NCBI GenBank assembly: GCA_964036155.1
Contig: OZ038422.1
Coordinates: forward strand, 6,967,201-7,031,200
Source: Diploscapter coronatus
Lineage: Eukaryota > Nematoda > Chromadorea > Rhabditida > Rhabditidae
Direction of reading: 5' to 3'
DNA length: 64,000 bases
Under the pieces are notes generated by a model. The model had not been told where the DNA came from, searched no databases, and saw nothing but the letters and a program-made list of their open reading frames with translations. Below, in pieces: positions 12,501 to 24,484 of this stretch (its first letter is position 1; the number at the start of each line of letters is the position of its first letter). Both the position numbers and the translations under genes were made by a program.

Positions 12501-13726
12501 TCAAACACCACTAAAGAAATGAGCGAGTGGAGATAAAATTAAAGAAAATCGATTTTGAAAACTATGACACGAGAAAGGTAACCACAAGCAAAGGAATAGA
12601 GGTAATCAACAATGAGTAGCAATTTATGCAAAGTTAAATAGTATTTTTGACAAGAGAAACCAAGCATTTTTCAGAGTTCCGAAGTTCTGACAGTGTTTGA
12701 AATCGTTCGAGAAATCGCTACGACAGTCTCCTGCAATGGAAACGTCCTTCTGAATGTTGGACCAGACATGCACGGGTTGATTCCGACCATTTTCGAGGAT
12801 AGATTGAGGGAGCTTGGACTGTAAAAAGATATATGAGTTTACAAAAGAAAGTCTCATGTTTTCAGGTTTTTGTATACACATAGTGAAGCACTTTACGGAA
12901 CGAAACCATGGACTTATCAGATCGATACGGTGGGAGATACCTGGTGAGGGAACTGTCGATTTTGAATAATTTCCGAAAAATATAAATTCGTCGCAACTTC
13001 GTGACGTCTAGATTTTGTGGTAGCAAGAGAAATATTATCAAGAAAAAAAATCATACGACTTCATTCATTCTATACCATCATGTAAAATTTCAATATTGAA
13101 AAATATCTAACTTTTTGAAAATTACAAACTCAGGTACACATCGCGATATCGCAATCAGCCAAATGACGATGTCTATAACAAGCAGATCGAGGGAGAAACG
13201 ATCATTTACGCTTGGATTCTGAAGACTTCGGTGGACACGATTGTGCTGAATCGTGTTACAGCCACTGCTCAGGTAGACTTTTTCATTCAACTGCTCCATC
13301 GCTTTCTGATCTAGACAAAAGTAACGGTGATGTCGACAAACAAGGTCATAACTCCCACCGCCGGAAAGACGGTTTCGATCGCGAGTTCCGACCTTCCCTG
13401 GAAGGATTTGCAGAGAAGGGATGTTGTCATTCTCAAAATCGAATATGCTGCAAGTGATAATGTGGGTTTCAAATAAGAACCGAGAAATGCGTAAAAATTC
13501 GTTGAATTCACATACAAATTAGTTGAAAAGTAAAGAAGTCCAGCATCTTATCAATTTCAATGCCAATAGTCAATATTTTCAAAAGTCTCGAAGAAATTGT
13601 GAATTTCTAATTATTTTTCAAATCTAGCATAACCCACTTGATGATGATCTGACGACACCTCCTCCGAGAAGAAATCTGAAGGTCAGGAAGGGCAAGGGGT
13701 ACAAAGGAGATTACAGTTCAATCTAA
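6575..13726 (+). CDS. Alpha-L-fucosidase, GH29 family, tandem copy 1 (15 exons)
   Basis: Secreted or lysosomal glycosidase that removes alpha-L-fucose from glycoconjugates. Exons: 6575-6637, 7907-8010, 8082-8193, 8983-9077, 9411-9484, 9991-10112, 11058-11191, 11947-11979, 12043-12107, 12331-12407, 12675-12820, 12866-12943, 13134-13272, 13315-13461, 13628-13726. They total 1488 bases with consistent phase, giving 495 residues, close to the family's usual size. A signal peptide spans residues 1-18, ending QCLA. GH29 landmarks follow in order: [19 protein letters not shown] (24-42), [10 protein letters not shown] (46-55), KHHEG (121-125), the nucleophile motif IWSDGEW with Asp212, and [10 protein letters not shown] (314-323). 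After this comes a C-terminal beta domain and a basic, Pro-rich tail. Arg56 occupies the place where GH29 proteins commonly carry Gly (AYGSEW). Both copies share this Arg. Confidence 0.94.
10701..10819 (+). other. Conserved block in intron 6 of fucosidase copy 1
   Basis: About 120 bases here align well with intron 6 of the second fucosidase (about 17550-17674), including CTATATAAAATTG and TTAACCTTATCAG. Flanking intron sequence is much less alike. The block may be shared ancestry, a regulatory element, or a conversion tract. Confidence 0.55.
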
Positions 13727-13735
13727 ACAGTTCTA

Positions 13736-13791
13736 AATAAATACGATACGATACGATAAGTTATTTACATTTTTACTGTCTGTGAAATAAA
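13736..13791 (+). terminator. Polyadenylation signals of fucosidase copy 1
   Basis: AATAAA occurs at 13736-13741 and again at 13786-13791. The second lies in TGTCTGTGAAATAAATGATA, a context repeated in the second copy at about 20211-20228, so it is the likelier functional signal. A short ATACG tandem repeat lies between them. Confidence 0.7.
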
Positions 13792-15050
13792 TGATAGATG
13801 GATTGTTGTACAATTCGCATTTTCAGTTTTGTGAATGCTATTTTATGTTCAACACACTACTAACAGCTGTACAAATTTAATCCTGGCATTTATTGAACGA
13901 TTAGGCTTAGTTTGCTTGCAGAAAATTTGAATAGATATTTATTTCAGAGCTTAGACGAATTTTTTGTATGAAAAAATGATCAATGTGTTAAACAATTCTA
14001 AACTTATATTTATTTTTATCAGAAATTTCTCATAATTTCTTCAGTTATTATATCTGCACATGCAAATGCGATATCAGTTTAATCATGCAAAATGAATAGT
14101 ACAGCTACAATTGCTATTCAGCATGTAGAATTTATCTTCTAATTCTTATTCGGCAATGATATCAGACTTTTCTGCCTGATAATCATACAAATCCTCCTGT
14201 ATGATATACTGTCATTTATTCCTCACATTTTATCATCTTGCATTTTCTCCGAAACCTTTAAAGATAGCAAAGTGCGAATACCGAAATATGATCCTGCTAA
14301 TAAAATTTACACAAAATTCTGAAATTACGATATTGAATTGCGTGCTTAGTTCTTCATCCTTTTAACAGAAAATAATACTGTCGAATAAAAAATATTCGAA
14401 TCGAAACTAGAGAGGAAAAATTACAAACTTTGCTAAAAAGTATAATGTTCCACTAAGCTTGCACATTTAATACTGAATTTATGTATTGAAAGTTGCAAAA
14501 TTGATCATTTTGCGGATGATAAAAATCAAATCTGTATCTTATGAAAAATACTGGAAAATAAAGAACTGAAAATAGAGAAATAAGATCTGAAAAAATGTAT
14601 CGCACAAAATAGACATAAAAAATGATCTCGCTTTATCATTTTAGGAAACTAAATAATCATTCCGCTTTGATTAGGCTATCCAACCACTCCCAAATGCTGG
14701 TTTCCTATGATTATCATTGGTCTCAAAATTTATTTGTATCCTCTAATTACGTGTAAATTATTTATGATACATTAGGAATTTGGAAGGTGAATCTATATAA
14801 ATTTTCACTTTTTATCGAGTTGCTATAGTAGTTTATCTTTGGTATAAAATACAAACTTTATCTCTTTCAAATATAAGTAGTTTCAGCCTAAAGTATATAC
14901 CCATTTATTAATCAATTGAAATATATTTTGTTGAATGATACGATTTAATGCTGAGTGAAGAATAAATAAAAGGGACAAAAAGCGAGATAGAGTTGGTCAA
15001 GAGAAATAACGACTGCTTTTTGATTGTAACTGATATCTCTGGGATAGCAT
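13792..15050. other. Intergenic stretch between the two fucosidases
   Basis: AT-rich sequence with no supported gene or clear repeat. The final 100 bases resemble the 5' flank of the first copy (GAATAAATAAA, then GAGATAGA). Confidence 0.5.
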
Positions 15051-15103
15051 CGCTGTTTAGAGAAGGAAGACACACTGTTTGGATGACCTAGTTCTGACCG
15101 GAA
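15051..15103 (+). promoter_or_regulatory. Splice acceptor and 5' leader of the second fucosidase
   Basis: CGCTGTTTAG ends at 15060, 43 bases before the ATG at 15104. It occupies the same position as the acceptor upstream of the first copy, and the two leaders are alignable. It is a candidate trans-splice site. Confidence 0.45.
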
Positions 15104-18100
15104 ATGCTATTCCAATTCCAAAGCATATTTATCATTACTTTTCTAGTCTTCCAATGCTCTGCTCAATATCAGGTAATTCTAGTTCTTTCTAAAAATGAAT
15201 AGACATAATCGAATTTTCGATTATTATCAAATTATTGAAATATCATCAAATTCTTACAAGAAATGTCTGTACAAAACTCCCAATTTTCACGCATCCTTCT
15301 TTTTAATATTTTATCTCATAATCAACCAATCGATTAGCGAAAGAAAAAGAATTGTTGCATCATATGGAATTATGTCGTCTATTTGATGGTGCTGCGGAAT
15401 TTGCCAAATTTAGCCAACCTGGGATTCGCTGGATTCGCGGCCTCTGCCTTCCTGGTACGATGAGTCGAAATTCGGGATTTTCTGTCACTGGGGCGTCTAC
15501 TCCGTGCCTGCCTATCGGTAATTTGTAGCATAATATGTTTGTCTTTTAAGTTTGTGATGCATTTATTTATTGTAACTCCTTTTCAGCAGCGAGTTTTTCT
15601 GGCAATTCTGGAAAGGCGACAGCCCGGATCCTGACGTGGTTAACTGGGTGAACAAGAACTTCAAACCCGGATATTCGTATGCAGATTTCGCAAAGGATGT
15701 AATGAGCTTTTCATTGCACAAAAGAAGTCTATTTGACAGAAATTGACTATTTAAAGATGTTTCTAGGAAATGTTTCGAGTTCGTTGGGACAAAACTTCGA
15801 AGATTTTTAAACAGAATTTTCAACGAATTTCTCACCATACGACAATAGATCTTTCGGGAATTCTTCGAATAATCATTTTGAACAAATGATATAAGCTAGA
15901 GCTCTAAATTGAACCTAAATTAATTTCTGAAACAAGAAAATTAAAAATAAACTAAAGATTGTTGCAGTTTACGGCAGAAATGTTCAGCCCAAAGCAGTTC
16001 GTGGACATCGTTCAAGCGTCCGGAGCGAGGTATTTCGTCCTCACCACCAAACACCATGAAGGGTACGAATGAAAAGGAGGAAAGTTGACAAAGAATAAAA
16101 ATTCAGATTTACGTTGTGGCCAACTCGGACTTCGTGGAATTGGAATTCGGTCGATATTGGCCCGAAAAGAGATATCGTTGGTATGTCCACAGAAAATTAC
16201 TCGAATTCTAATTTCTGCAAATTTTTGGAGCAAAATTAAACCCCTTATCAGAATAAAAATCGAGTCTCACAATCAGATCTTTGCATACCCTTTCATTTTC
16301 TGAAATATGTAGTTTTGCTTTTGAAATGAGCGAGTCTGTATTTTTGATAGGCAAATTTCGTTTTGAATGAAAAACAAACAATTTAGTATTTGAAATTCGA
16401 TTGAAATAAATTGAGACGTGAGCCTTATTTTTTATCCAGAAAAATATTTATCAAATTTGTGTATTACACGAAGAAAAATGCTATTTATTTTGCGCGGGCA
16501 TCACCGTAACTTTAAGAATTACACAAATGTAGAAAATCGCCTAGAAGCTTGCGTGCATCATGTTGTAAATCATACTTATCGCACTGTTCTGACATACCTC
16601 TTTCGAATACAAATCGTTCGCTTATTAAAATATTCAACTTATTATCAACCAGACTAATTGGATCTTAAAAGCGACGTTTCAAAAAAAAAAATTCAATCCT
16701 CTCAATTCAAGGTGAACTCAAAGAAGCGTTCAAGAGCACCAATGTCCACTACGGTCTGTATTTCTCTCAATACGAGTGGTTCAATCCGATGTACAATGAT
16801 GATTTGAAATACAATACAACTGTATATCCTGAGGTAAGCTGAAAACGCAAAATATTGTTGAAGATCGATCAATTCAAAAAGATAAAGATGTAAATGTAGA
16901 TTCGTAAGAATTGACAGAATATTTTCAACCAGTTTGATTATATTTATATGACTGGAAGTTATCTGAAGACAAAGTGAAATTAAAGCAATGTATAGTTTGA
17001 ATATTCGAATTTGTGTTTCAAATTGTTTTATTCGACTGATCTTTGATAATAAAAATCGAAATTCTGATCATCACTTTACAATTTACTGCGGTTTTCCACA
17101 ATGAAGCGGATTCACATTAAAGCAGCGCCATGTTGAGACAGTACGAAATAATATGGAACGGGGAACTAGTTTTAAAGCCTTTTCCATACTATTTTGTAAA
17201 ATTCAAATAATGTTATGTTTACTTCACGAACTATCAAATTTTTATTCACGTGAAAATGCCCATAATGATTTAAAATCAATATTTTATTCAAATCAAAAAT
17301 TGAGATTCGCTTATTCCTCTCGTAAATAGAAAGAAAAATTGATTACTATTACACTCACCAAAAATCAGCTAAACAAAATTCAAGAAATGCAGAATTTTAG
17401 TATTCATCTTACGCCAAATAAGATAAACCTTTCCTTAGCTGTCTGAAAAAAAACTATTCGGCGTGGTTTGGATGCATTTTTCGGCATTCTTAACGACTAT
17501 TCTTTGGAAGTGCTCCCAACCCCTATACTCAATCAATCATCTTTTTGTCCGTTTCTATAAAAAAGCGCTATATAAAATTGTTTAGCGTCCAGCTGTAATT
17601 AACCTTATCAGTAAAGCAGTTGACCTTCGATAAAAAAAATAGATGCAGTTTTGATAGCAAAATGTGAGGGGGGGCTACTGATGGGAAAGAGTTGAAATGA
17701 GTTATTATTGGATATGAATCATTCCAAATCGGGATACATTTCAGCAAGTCACTTACCCGCAAATGCTCGAACTCGTCAACAAATACGCTCCAGAATTGAT
17801 TTGGTCGGATGGAGATTGGGACAAACCGGATGAGTATTGGAGGTCAAGGGAGTTTCTGGCCTGGCTCTACAACGAATCGTAATGTTTTATTGAGACTAGC
17901 ACAGCAATAAGTCTACCTCACATTAATAATTGCAATGCTAGGCGATGATTCTTATAGGTAAAAATTAGATAGCTGTTAGCTCAGAGCAGTAATATTTTTG
18001 TCATTCTCGTTAATCGGATTCTATTCGAAATTCTATCTAAAACTTGGTGTTAATACGCATTGTTTAGCTAGTACCGTTGGAAACAGTTGCTTGATACTCA

Positions 18101-20128
18101 TACGACAATTTGAAAGTTTCCCCCTTTTCATGCGTTTTTTCTCGCTTTATTCATTAAGAAATGATGACAGTGAAATTTCAGTCCAGTCAAGGACACAGTT
18201 GTAGTCAACGACAGGTAAAAATACTTAGCTTAGAAAAACTACTAAATGAAGAACTCAAAAAATGACTGAAGATTTCAGATGGGGAGCGGGAATAAAGGGA
18301 AAACACGGGGGATATCTTACATTCCATGATCGTTTCAATCCTGGTAATCACAAAATTAAAAATAAACTATCCGCAACTAAAATTATAGGGAAGCTGGTGA
18401 AGAGGAAATGGGAAAACTGCCTAACACTTGACAGAAAATCTTGGGGAAACCGGAGAAACATGACGGTGAGATTTTATAACTTTTATAGTGATGAAAGATC
18501 CAGCAATGATAATGCAACAGATATAGGGTTTTGAAAAAAAAATTTTAACTGTAAATTATAAGGACTCACTATCATCATTATCACCTTCTTTCGACAAAAC
18601 GAAGGTTTTATTAATTTTAGTTAAACTATTCATTTAGGTGTAGAACTTTTATTCTGATCAAAAATTCTAATCTCTAGAGTCTAGACAATAAACTATAGAA
18701 CCGACTCAAGTTCTAGAGTGACGAGATTCTATCCGTTTTCGAAATCATCCGTGAAATCGCTACGACAATATCATGTAACGGAAACGTCCTTCTGAATGTT
18801 GGACCAGACATGCACGGGTTGATTCCAACCATTTTCGAGGATAGATTGAGGGAGCTTGGACCGTAAGATACTATTGTTAACGTTCGACTACACTATTGAG
18901 AAAATCTTCTAAAAAATCATGATTATTGCATGAGTTAAATGAGAAAGTATGCATTGCATAGCTTGCAATTCTTTACAAGACTTTCAATGAAAATAATATA
19001 GTGTGGCAAAATCCTTACGCTGAAACGAACTCGAAGGCCTTTAGACTTTGGAACATCAACTCCTTCCAAAAATAATAGATATAAACGATGGAATCTGTGT
19101 GATATTAAATTTCAGACATTAACAGTCCAAAATTCATATAACAATTTAGCTACAAAATCATTGTTTTCATTTATGATTTCACTCTAGTTCCACGACTTTT
19201 GCAGCATCCTGTAGATAGATTCTGTTTATCAATGTGCAACTGTGTAATGCACTTGTTCATTTCTGCTCTTGTAAAATTTTCGCTCTTTTTCATTTATTAT
19301 AAAGTAACCTGACTATAACAGCACATAATTGATAGACAAAATTGGGCATTTGATAACTCTAGGTTCCTTAACACCCACAGTGAGGCACTATATGGGACGA
19401 AACCATGGATTTACCAGAACGATACTATTGGAGATACTTGGTGAGAGACAGAACTGTTTGAAAACTTCCCGATATTTCAGGTATACATCACGATATCGAG
19501 ATCAACCCAATGACAATGTTTATAACATGCAGATCGAGGGAGAAACGATCATCTATGCTTGGGTCTTGGATACGAAAGGCGACAGCATCGAGTTGAGTCG
19601 CGTCACTGCAACTGCAAAGGCAAGTCTCAGCGAATTTGAGAAGGAATTCATTCGGAAATTGTATACCGAAATTTCATATTCCAAAAAGAGTAAATTGGCC
19701 AACTAGAAGGGAAGCTTATTACTCTATTCTTCAGATGCACCTTCCTGTTCTTATATTGAAGTTTCATTTTTAGCGCACATTACACCCACCAATTTCATTT
19801 TCTATTTTCTCGAAAATGTGCGAAAATAAAATGAGTCTATTTTAGCCGTCATTTGAAATATTTCAGAGCCTTTAATTTCAGACAAAAATAACGGTGATGT
19901 CGACAGACAAAGTTATATCTCCCACTGCGGGAAGGACGATTTCAGTAGCGAGTTCTGACATTCCCTGGAAGGATCTGCAGAGGAGGGATGCCATCATTTT
20001 CAAGATCGAATATGCATCTAAGGATAATGTAAATTTAATCAAGTGCTTCATAACTAAATCACTATCGTATTTAGCACAATCCACTGAACGGTGATGAGCC
20101 TACGATATTATTCAGGGAACAATATTAG
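15104..20128 (+). CDS. Alpha-L-fucosidase, GH29 family, tandem copy 2 (15 exons)
   Basis: Paralogue of the gene starting at 6575, with the same predicted activity. Exons: 15104-15172, 15414-15517, 15587-15698, 15968-16062, 16107-16180, 16712-16833, 17745-17878, 18182-18214, 18279-18343, 18389-18465, 18717-18862, 19363-19440, 19481-19619, 19882-20028, 20075-20128. They total 1449 bases, 482 residues. Exons 2-14 each match the first copy in length. The signal peptide ends near QCSA (residues 17-20). [15 protein letters not shown], the nucleophile motif IWSDGDW (Asp214) and [10 protein letters not shown] are all present, so it should be active. Intron 13 begins GCAAGT, making it a GC-AG intron. 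The introns of 40-50 bases before exons 5, 10 and 13 are very short. The C-terminal tail differs completely from copy 1 after HNPL and ends in REQY. Confidence 0.94.
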
Positions 20129-20218
20129 AGTTTAGGGAAAGTAAAATGCAAATGTATTGAAAACCCATTTCATATGGAAACGATATAACGCCGTTAATTT
20201 TTTATCAAATGTCTGTGA

Positions 20219-20224
20219 AATAAA
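20219..20224 (+). terminator. Polyadenylation signal of fucosidase copy 2
   Basis: AATAAA lies 91 bases after the stop codon, in the same sequence context as the distal signal of copy 1. Confidence 0.7.
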
Positions 20225-20458
20225 TGATATCTCAATATGCTATTATTATTTCGTCTTTCTCTTCTTTTACGAATGCAATTTTATGTTATAAAACAACAAA
20301 TAACTTTGCTAACTAAATCTTCGTATTCATTTATGATAGTTCGCATCTAAAGATTCGATAAAAATATTTGGAGCCATAGGTAGTAAATTTTGTGCATCTG
20401 GCAACAGATAATAAGTGCAACAATAATTTTTCCGCACCCTATAATTATGGATATTCAG

Positions 20459-20788
20459 TTATTGATGGACTTATTAGTAATAAGATATATCGATTATCAG
20501 ACGATGAGCGGAAATGGATTAAAATCGGAATGATTCCAGAACACCAATATTTATCCGGAATTGCATCGCTAAATGGAAGAATTTACATATCTGGAGGATG
20601 GAAATCGTTAATTTTGTATGATAAATAATGTATCATTATATATTTAGTGGTCCAGTATTAAAATCCTGTCTGTGTTTCGATCTCTCAGCTGCAGCTTGCA
20701 GTCAAGTTTCTCAAATCGTTGATATGAACTGTGCAAGAGTGGATCATTCGTTTGTTGCTACGAACGGAAAATTGTATACAATTAGAGG
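20459..20788 (+). pseudogene. Two-exon kelch fragment, partial copy of the downstream kelch gene
   Basis: Segments 20459-20615 and 20648-20788, separated by a 32-base intron, closely match exons 8 and 9 of the adjacent kelch gene (22111-22270 and 22303-22443). Shared landmarks are LSDDERKWI, SLNGRIYI.GGWKSLIF and NGKLY. The frame is open throughout, but upstream and downstream exons are missing. One codon is deleted (157 against 160 bases), and the last blade's paired Gly reads Arg-Gly. It lies before the start codon of the intact gene, so it is most simply a leftover of a local duplication. It could instead be part of an undetected transcript. Confidence 0.65.
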
Positions 20789-20910
20789 GTATTGAATGAT
20801 AGCCATGTCTAGAATGATTGGCACTTTATTGACGAACAACTGAGCAGGAAGAGTGCAATTTTCGTTATGTAGATGTCGAAACCAATTTGATTTATTCTCC
20901 GATTTTTATT

Positions 20911-20937
20911 ATTTGTTTAGCTCATTACTCGATATAC
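20911..20937 (+). promoter_or_regulatory. Acceptor and short leader of the kelch gene
   Basis: ATTTGTTTAG ends at 20920, 17 bases before the first in-frame ATG at 20938. The T-rich acceptor with a very short leader suits spliced-leader trans-splicing. It also separates the gene from the kelch fragment upstream. Confidence 0.55.
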
Positions 20938-22584
20938 ATGAAGATGATCAAAATGGCAAACCTTAGTGATCCTCCAATTCCTGTAAGCTAAAGCTCAATT
21001 TTTCATTTGATATCTTACATACATTTACGAAATATCGTTAAGTCTAATGCCCATCCATCCGAACCTCATCAATTATTGGTTGCAAACAATCAAGCTATGA
21101 TGGAAACGAGGTGGAATGCGGATGATATAACAGGGCATTCTGAAACGTGAGATTGCATGGGATGAACAGTTTAACGCGCGAAATACGCGAAAAAATAAAT
21201 AAATAATCATTTATTTCATGCAATTCCACCTATCTTTTAGTTGAAACATACATGCGCATTTTTTTTGTCCGGAGTATTTTACGCAATTAATTATTAGCGA
21301 TAAATTTCAGTTTTTCTAAATAATTTTACCTGAAACATATTTTATCATTTACTGCCTTTCAGGGAAAGTCGCGAATATCCTTGGTTTAAAAAATACATTT
21401 TTCTATTAGTTCTATTATGTACACTTCTTTTGGCCGGTCTTGTTGTTCTAGCTTTTCAAAGTCGGCAGGATAAAACTTTATTCTATCGTAGGAATATATT
21501 TCTTGTATGAGCGAAAAGTTATTTTACTATTTAGTGCCTTATAGGAACAGCAAAATTTGGGAAGGAAGAATTTGTCTGTTTGATTCGCATACTAATTCTG
21601 TTGAGCAGGTTGCGAATTTTACTAACCATCTTTGGCCATGGGAAGTTGCAACTACAAAAGATAAGGTAGATTAGTTTATTTGGTATTGCCAGTTTTGTAA
21701 ATTTTCGATTTTTGCGATTGGTTGGAATAGTAAATCGTCCGAAATGTTCGATTTGAATACTCGACGAATTTCAAGAGGTCTTATCAACAAATCCATAAAT
21801 GATCGATTTAAAGAATTTTACAGGTCCAGATCCTCCTGAATGGCGTGAATATGCATCTGTGACTTATTTCAAAGACAAATTGTATTATTTGGGTGGAGAG
21901 GATCCTAAAACAGGGGAAGATACGAATCGAATTGATGTAAGAAGATCGAATAAAGTCCATGAAATAATTTATTCAGGTTTTAATAGATGGAAAATGGCAA
22001 ACAGGACCTGCTTTTCTTCTTCCAATTGAGCAGGCTCAAGCAATAACATACGATGGAATTTTATACGGTCAGATTATAGCATGTTCATTATTGTAATTAT
22101 AGATATTCAGTTATTGATGGGAAACAGGGCAATAAAAAAATATATCAATTATCAGACGATGAGCGAAAATGGATTGAAATTGGAGAGATTCCAGAAAAAC
22201 GATATTCTTTCGGAGTTGCATCACTGAACGGAAGAATTTACATAACTGGAGGATGGAAGTCGTTAATTTTGTATGATAAATAATGTATCAATATATATTT
22301 AGTCGAAAAGCATTAAAATCCTGTCGGTATTTCGATCCCTTGGCTTCAGTCGACAGTCGAATTTCTAAAATCGCTGCTATGAAATATGCAAGATATCATC
22401 ACTCTCTTGTTACCGCTAACGGGAAATTATATGCAATCGGAGGGTGAGCTGAGACTTTGCAATTTTTATACGAAATATTTGTTAACTTAGATTTCAAAAA
22501 CCATATACAATCCGTACTTCAATCGAGGCATACGACCCACAAACGAATAAATGGCGAAAAGTTGGAAAAATGAGCATAAAATAA
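20938..22584 (+). CDS. Predicted type II membrane protein with C-terminal kelch propeller (10 exons)
   Basis: Exons: 20938-20982, 21043-21146, 21363-21487, 21535-21665, 21693-21777, 21824-21936, 21977-22067, 22111-22270, 22303-22443, 22491-22584. They total 1089 bases and 362 residues with consistent phase. Residues 1-58 are hydrophilic, and 61-81 form one strong hydrophobic segment preceded by KKY and followed by QSRQDK. About six kelch-type repeats fill the rest. Visible hallmarks are IFAIG (141-145), KLYYLGG (182-188), RIYITGG (273-279), KLYAIGG (326-332) and a closing YDPQTNKW. No signal peptide, BTB or BACK domain precedes them, so this is not a Cullin-adaptor type. The propeller probably faces outside or a lumen and may bind a ligand, which is inference. 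The 27-base intron 21666-21692 is implausibly short, so the exon 4-5 junction is the weakest point. Two further in-frame Met codons (positions 3 and 6) are alternative starts. Confidence 0.8.
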
Positions 22585-22628
22585 AGTTTGATTATAATAA
22601 TCTCAGATTTCATATAGAAACTTTATTC

Positions 22629-22634
22629 AATAAA
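22629..22634 (+). terminator. Polyadenylation signal of the kelch gene
   Basis: AATAAA lies 45 bases after the kelch stop codon, a usual spacing for a short nematode 3' UTR. Confidence 0.65.
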
Positions 22635-22639
22635 ATGTT

Positions 22640-24382
22640 AAATAATCATTTAATTTCAATGCACATGATACAGACAACTCGAAGACATCCAGAAGTGATG
22701 AGGGAAAATTGTAACTGAAATAAATATTCTTTAAAGTATTTTATTGTTTATGTTGCATGAACGAAATCATAGTTATGATATATCTCTCTCAAAATCGGAC
22801 TTTTGTCAGCTTCTATATTTAAAAGCCCGAATTTGTTAAAAAAATATTAGAAGTCAGATCGCAAAGAGTTTATGACAATCATTCTATCGAGGTCTAGTTT
22901 TTATTAAAATCGTATTATATTCATGGAATGTGATCAATCGCATTTTATATTGCTTGGTGTGCAATTAAAAATTCATCAATCACTTTGTAGATGTGCGCTG
23001 TTGTCGAATTTCAAAGGGATGAAAGGGAATAATGAGAGAAAGTTAATTGCCCTCGGCAATCAGAAATCGGATCTCTTTGGGCTATTTGCATTGACTTTTC
23101 GACCTCCCCAATTGACACCCGGGTTGTTCACTGTTCCGCTCTGTTTGCATCACATTTTGTACCTCATGCTCATCAACAAATTTGATGCAAAATAAAGTCA
23201 TTTCAGAATTACCGAGTATTTGTTTAACGAAGTTTGTAATCAAGGATGTTAGCAAAGCAAAGCAATGCAAAAATTTGAATGCAGTGCAGTGTGAAATATT
23301 TGAAAATCTTTTATTGGAGTGTCGAATTTGTTGCACTGCAAAAATCTCTTATTTGCAGTGTTCAACAATGTTTCCACTGTAACTGAAGCTATTATAAAGC
23401 TGATAATCGTCAGAAAGTGGTATCTAGAAAACTTTATACAGGAATTTGTTCAAAAAATATTTTCACTCCTTAAATCGATAAATCTATGAATTAAATTGTG
23501 TTTGGTGATTTGATTGACACGTTAATTTGAATGTGCGCGGGTTCGCTTGGCTCCTCTCCTCCCCTTTCCCCTTCTTCTTTGTCCGTTATCCATGTCTGTG
23601 TGCTCTTTCAGTTCTCTTGCACTTGCTGACTCCACAACTGCTAATTATTCCGTCAAATTCGGAGTTAAATGACAATTACTCTGTCTATGTGCCAGTACGC
23701 AAACCTAAACCGTTTCATCCTTTCCTTCATTCAATGAGCGAGCCTTTGTCTGGTAGTCATTATAATGCTGACTTTCATTCTCCAAAACGAATGGGGACTT
23801 TAGCGGGGTAGATATAAAATTAGCACGGAGTTTTCTTGTTGCTTCGTGTGAATTTACAAAATTATAATTTCTCCCCCCATTCTGTTCCGACATACATGAA
23901 AACTTCGTAAGTTTTTATGATGTAAGATATTTTCTTATAAAACTCTTATGTTTATTTCTCATATTTCTGTTCTATCAAAATTAAATCGACATTCCTAAAA
24001 TTTTCAAGCTTCATAATCCATTTCAACGCACCACCATCATTCCCTCTTCTGGGAATTAGTTATGTCCGTTATATAGAAACATCACCAACCACCTTCCTCA
24101 GGTCGATTGCCTTCAAAACAATAAAATCAATACCCAACCGATTGTCTTTTTTTTATTATTCACACAACTGGGGCTATTATTTTGATACTGGAACATTCGG
24201 AAGTAAGGCTAGATGAAGCACGATCAGAATAGCTGTTCCTGCAAAATCATTCACGGATATATGCCATGACTTGCAAAACAACAATAAATTATGAGAGATA
24301 ATCGTCAATCATAAATGGAATATGTCATGCCACATGAAGTGTAATTGCTCGTCTAAGTATGATGAACAAAATGCCAAATCAT
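22640..24382. other. Gene-free stretch after the kelch gene
   Basis: No supported gene. Composition changes near 23530, where CT-rich runs begin on the plus strand and recur to about 57.7 kb. Confidence 0.5.
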
Positions 24383-24484
24383 GTCGAGCCAGACCTAGGA
24401 AGCATTTGAGTCAGACTCAAAATATACAGAGAGCAGATCGCACGACCATTCTGACTTAAGTCCTCCCTAGGTCTGTGTCGGGCT
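24383..24484. repeat. Short imperfect inverted repeat
   Basis: CCAGACCTAGG in the left arm (24383-24416) pairs with CCTAGGTCTGTG in the right arm (24448-24484). Further pairing around GAGTCAGA gives arms of about 34 bases and a loop of about 30. It may be a small hairpin or the remnant of a MITE. Confidence 0.5.

Noticed and set aside
20101..20920. Fucosidase and kelch genes as one operon
   Set aside because: About 0.8 kb with a pseudogene fragment separates them, and the upstream gene has its own AATAAA. Shared transcription is not shown.
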